Positions 62,363 to 64,000 of a stretch of DNA of 64,000 nucleotides are shown here, in pieces. Origin of the DNA: CAJBLF01 sp041663325 (GTDB lineage Bacteria; Patescibacteriota; Gracilibacteria; Absconditabacterales; Absconditicoccaceae). The notes beneath the pieces are model-generated. The model did not search any database and was not told the DNA's origin. It saw nothing but the letters and a program-made list of their open reading frames with translations. Position 1 is the stretch's first letter; every line of letters starts with the position of its first letter. Made by a program: the position numbers and the translations under genes. The stretch is taken from the NCBI GenBank assembly GCA_041663325.1, contig JBAZRN010000003.1, positions 1 through 64,000 on the forward strand. Reading direction: 5' to 3'.

Positions 62363-62415
62363 TATTGTACCCCCTTTATTTCAAAGGGGGAGGTATCCTT
62401 TAGGATGGGGGATTT
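62363..62415. repeat. C/G-run palindromic repeat
   Basis: ACCCCCTTTATTTCAAAGGG GG-type hairpin (CCCCCTTT / AAAGGGGG), then a GGTATCCTTTAGGATGGGGG segment. It resembles the elements at 24439-24540 and 62939-62975. Confidence 0.65.
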
Positions 62416-62428
62416 TTTTATTTAGCAA

Positions 62429-62537
62429 AACCTTCTCTTCGTCTTTTCGCGAGCAACCTCAACCCACCTCTCCTCATAGAGAGGAGTGTAATTAGACTAT
62501 AAACTCCTCTGTTAGAAGGAGAAACGAAGAGAAGGTT
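62429..62537. repeat. Miniature inverted-repeat element
   Basis: AACCTTCTCTTCGT (62429-62442) and its exact inverse (62524-62537) bound 81 bases that hold further CTCCTC/GAGGAG pairs. No coding capacity is seen. The 62538-62934 remainder is AT-rich and empty. Confidence 0.7.
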
Positions 62538-62934
62538 GCTTGCCACAAAGCGAAAGAGCAATAGTGTCGGGGTAGATTTACTTTTTAACAACTTACTATC
62601 AAAAATGCTAAAAAAATGTTAAAAAACCATAGGTCTACACTAGTCTATCTTGTCAATGTAGTCAAATTTTTTATAAAAAATCTGAAAAATGTATGTTCAA
62701 TATTTTTCTTATGTAGACTATCTTCGACATATTAGTTTTCATCTACGATAACTTAATTTTTGTTATTGATTTTTCATCGACTATTTTAGATTTTTTTATT
62801 TTGCATTTTCGCTTCTATATATAGAGATATTGACGATTATCTATATTTTAACTAGATTCTTTCTGATTTTCTCGTTGTTTTGTTATTTTAATGAAGCATT
62901 ATTTATCAATTTCCACCTGTTTTTTAGAAAGATA

Positions 62935-64000
62935 TTATTGGTCCCCCTTGACAAAGGAGGGTTGAGGGGATTTGGAGCGCCAAATAACAAAAAACACCAC
63001 AAAAACAAGAAGAACCACATATTTGAATCGTAATCAGGAAACCATAAAATAGATACCATATTGTGAAAGAAGGTCAGAAATTTTGTAAATATATTGTACA
63101 GAAATTTTTTCAATCCAAAGCAATCGTTCTCATCCGATCCATGAATGTAGCCAGACACTGACAAAGCCATAGATCATGACAAATGGCACGAGTGGCAAGA
63201 CGAATAAATTTCACACAATTCCTAGGATATTTATTTTTCCCATAAAAAATATAATGATAGGAAATATTCCTATACTTGCTCAAATACTAGGTTGTATGTA
63301 GCTTTTATAAATATACTGTAAAGCTTTTTGTATTCTATTTTGGTCGGCTTTGTCTGATTTTTCTCAATTTTTTTCTTTACTCGTCGCCTGTCACTTATCA
63401 CTCGTCACTGCAATTATGCCAATAATTGCGCTATATGACAATAAAAACCCTGTATCATACGCCAAAAAGTAAGGATTAATTATCAGCATAATAATACAAC
63501 TTATCGACAACAATCTCCAAATGTTAATTTCTCTCCCCCGAAATAATGCCACCATATTCATTCCTCCCATCAACACCGCACGAAACACACTAGAATCCAA
63601 TCAACAGATAAGACCATATCCTGTAATTGTAAGTAAAATCAATCCAAGCCTCACATAAAATGGTAGAAAAAATAGAAGGCATTGTAAAAATACGACAATC
63701 ATTAATATATTTCCCCCACTTACCGCTACTAGATGGACAAGCCCTGAATTTATAAAACCCTGATATTCTGACTCTGGGATCTGCGATCTATCCCCTATCA
63801 ACATCCCTAATATCAGTCACGATATGCGATTTTTTCCATACGCTTCAATTACTTTTTCTTGTATTGCCTTTTTCATCTGCTTGACCAATCAGACGGTTTC
63901 AGGCTTTAAGCTTCAAGCTTGAAGCTCAATAGAATTGTCTTCATAAATAGTCCCCTTTCGTCCCTTCATTTTCATCCATTTATTGAAATCGAAGGAACCA
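62935..64000 (-). CDS. comEC: ComEC/Rec2 competence channel protein (partial)
   Basis: The 5' part lies beyond the window. The visible 354 residues include the ComEC domain: NRISGLILGMLIGDRSQIP, GLVHLVAVSGGNILMIV (signature) and GFLLSYSAIIGIIAVTS, with several membrane helices continuing to VVLLVFVVFFVIW. ComEC forms the inner-membrane channel for DNA uptake, in line with dprA and the pilin gene. In-frame repeats mark both ends: AAGCTTCAAG-type palindrome near 63905-63925, and a C/G-run repeat (62939-62975) that encodes the last dozen residues. TGA codons supply many glycines. Confidence 0.85.

Noticed and set aside
1..64000. CRISPR arrays, tRNA or rRNA genes
   Set aside because: No regularly spaced direct repeats with unique spacers, cloverleaf-like sequences or rRNA segments were recognised by eye; short tandem repeats at 561 and 10198 lack spacers.

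Overview
The window is AT-rich bacterial DNA in which UGA is read as glycine (translation table 25). At least 40 genes only make sense when in-frame TGA is decoded as Gly. In-frame TGA falls at conserved glycines: the GHSLG nucleophile elbow of an alpha/beta hydrolase, the Gly before the prepilin cleavage site, the P-loop region of adenylate kinase, the GGG of MurB and the glycines of the DnaJ G/F linker. True stops are TAA or TAG. This code is known from the candidate phyla Gracilibacteria and Absconditabacteria (SR1), so the organism is most likely one of these. I cannot decide which from the sequence.

Layout. 0-4 kb: ribosomal/RNA polymerase cluster rpsK-rpsD-rpoA-rplQ-rplM-rpsI. 4-9 kb: small unknown genes, adk, a 23S rRNA uracil methyltransferase carrying an in-frame palindromic repeat, and two unknown genes. 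9-15 kb: murB, a type IV pilin, dprA, mraY and an O-antigen-ligase-like protein. 14.7-33.5 kb: a large NAD locus. 33.6-44 kb: unknown gene, tex, UMPH-1-type nucleotidase, lipoprotein, hydrolase, Ybak/ProX deacylase, a BcgI-like restriction-modification pair and asnS. 44-52.5 kb: thrS, a WecA/TagO-like glycosyltransferase and a group of surface-type unknowns (CAP domain, peptidoglycan-binding-like). 52.7-58.4 kb: dnaJ, two lipoproteins, a radical SAM gene, a CYTH gene and a REP-associated (Y1) transposase. 58.5-61.9 kb: a 1121-residue SLH/S-layer-type protein with a row of hairpins in its leader. 62.9-64 kb: comEC, cut by the window edge.

The main discovery candidate is the NAD locus. It encodes a full route from nicotinamide to NADP: nicotinamidase, nicotinate phosphoribosyltransferase, NMN/NaMN adenylyltransferase-Nudix, NAD synthetase and NAD kinase. 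It also holds an ADP-ribosylglycohydrolase and an NrtR-type Nudix-winged-helix regulator. A 17-bp palindrome, ATTGT-N7-ACAAT (exact or one to two changes), recurs nine times at the promoters of these genes with fixed geometry around TTGCAA-N16-TATAnT promoters, and lies just upstream of the nrtR promoter. I infer it is the NrtR operator. The same control governs an operon that combines nicotinamidase with a PP2C phosphatase, a zinc-ribbon protein kinase and a vWA protein, a TerY-P-like phosphorylation triad. That operon contains no internal UGA-glycine codons, and its phosphatase frame ends in UGA just before the next start, which suggests acquisition from a standard-code donor.

Beside nrtR is a three-domain CoA gene (PPAT, dephospho-CoA kinase, COG4339-type HD hydrolase). 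Several short palindromic or tandem repeats sit in frame inside essential genes (rRNA methyltransferase, thrS, comEC). No tRNA, rRNA or CRISPR array was recognised.
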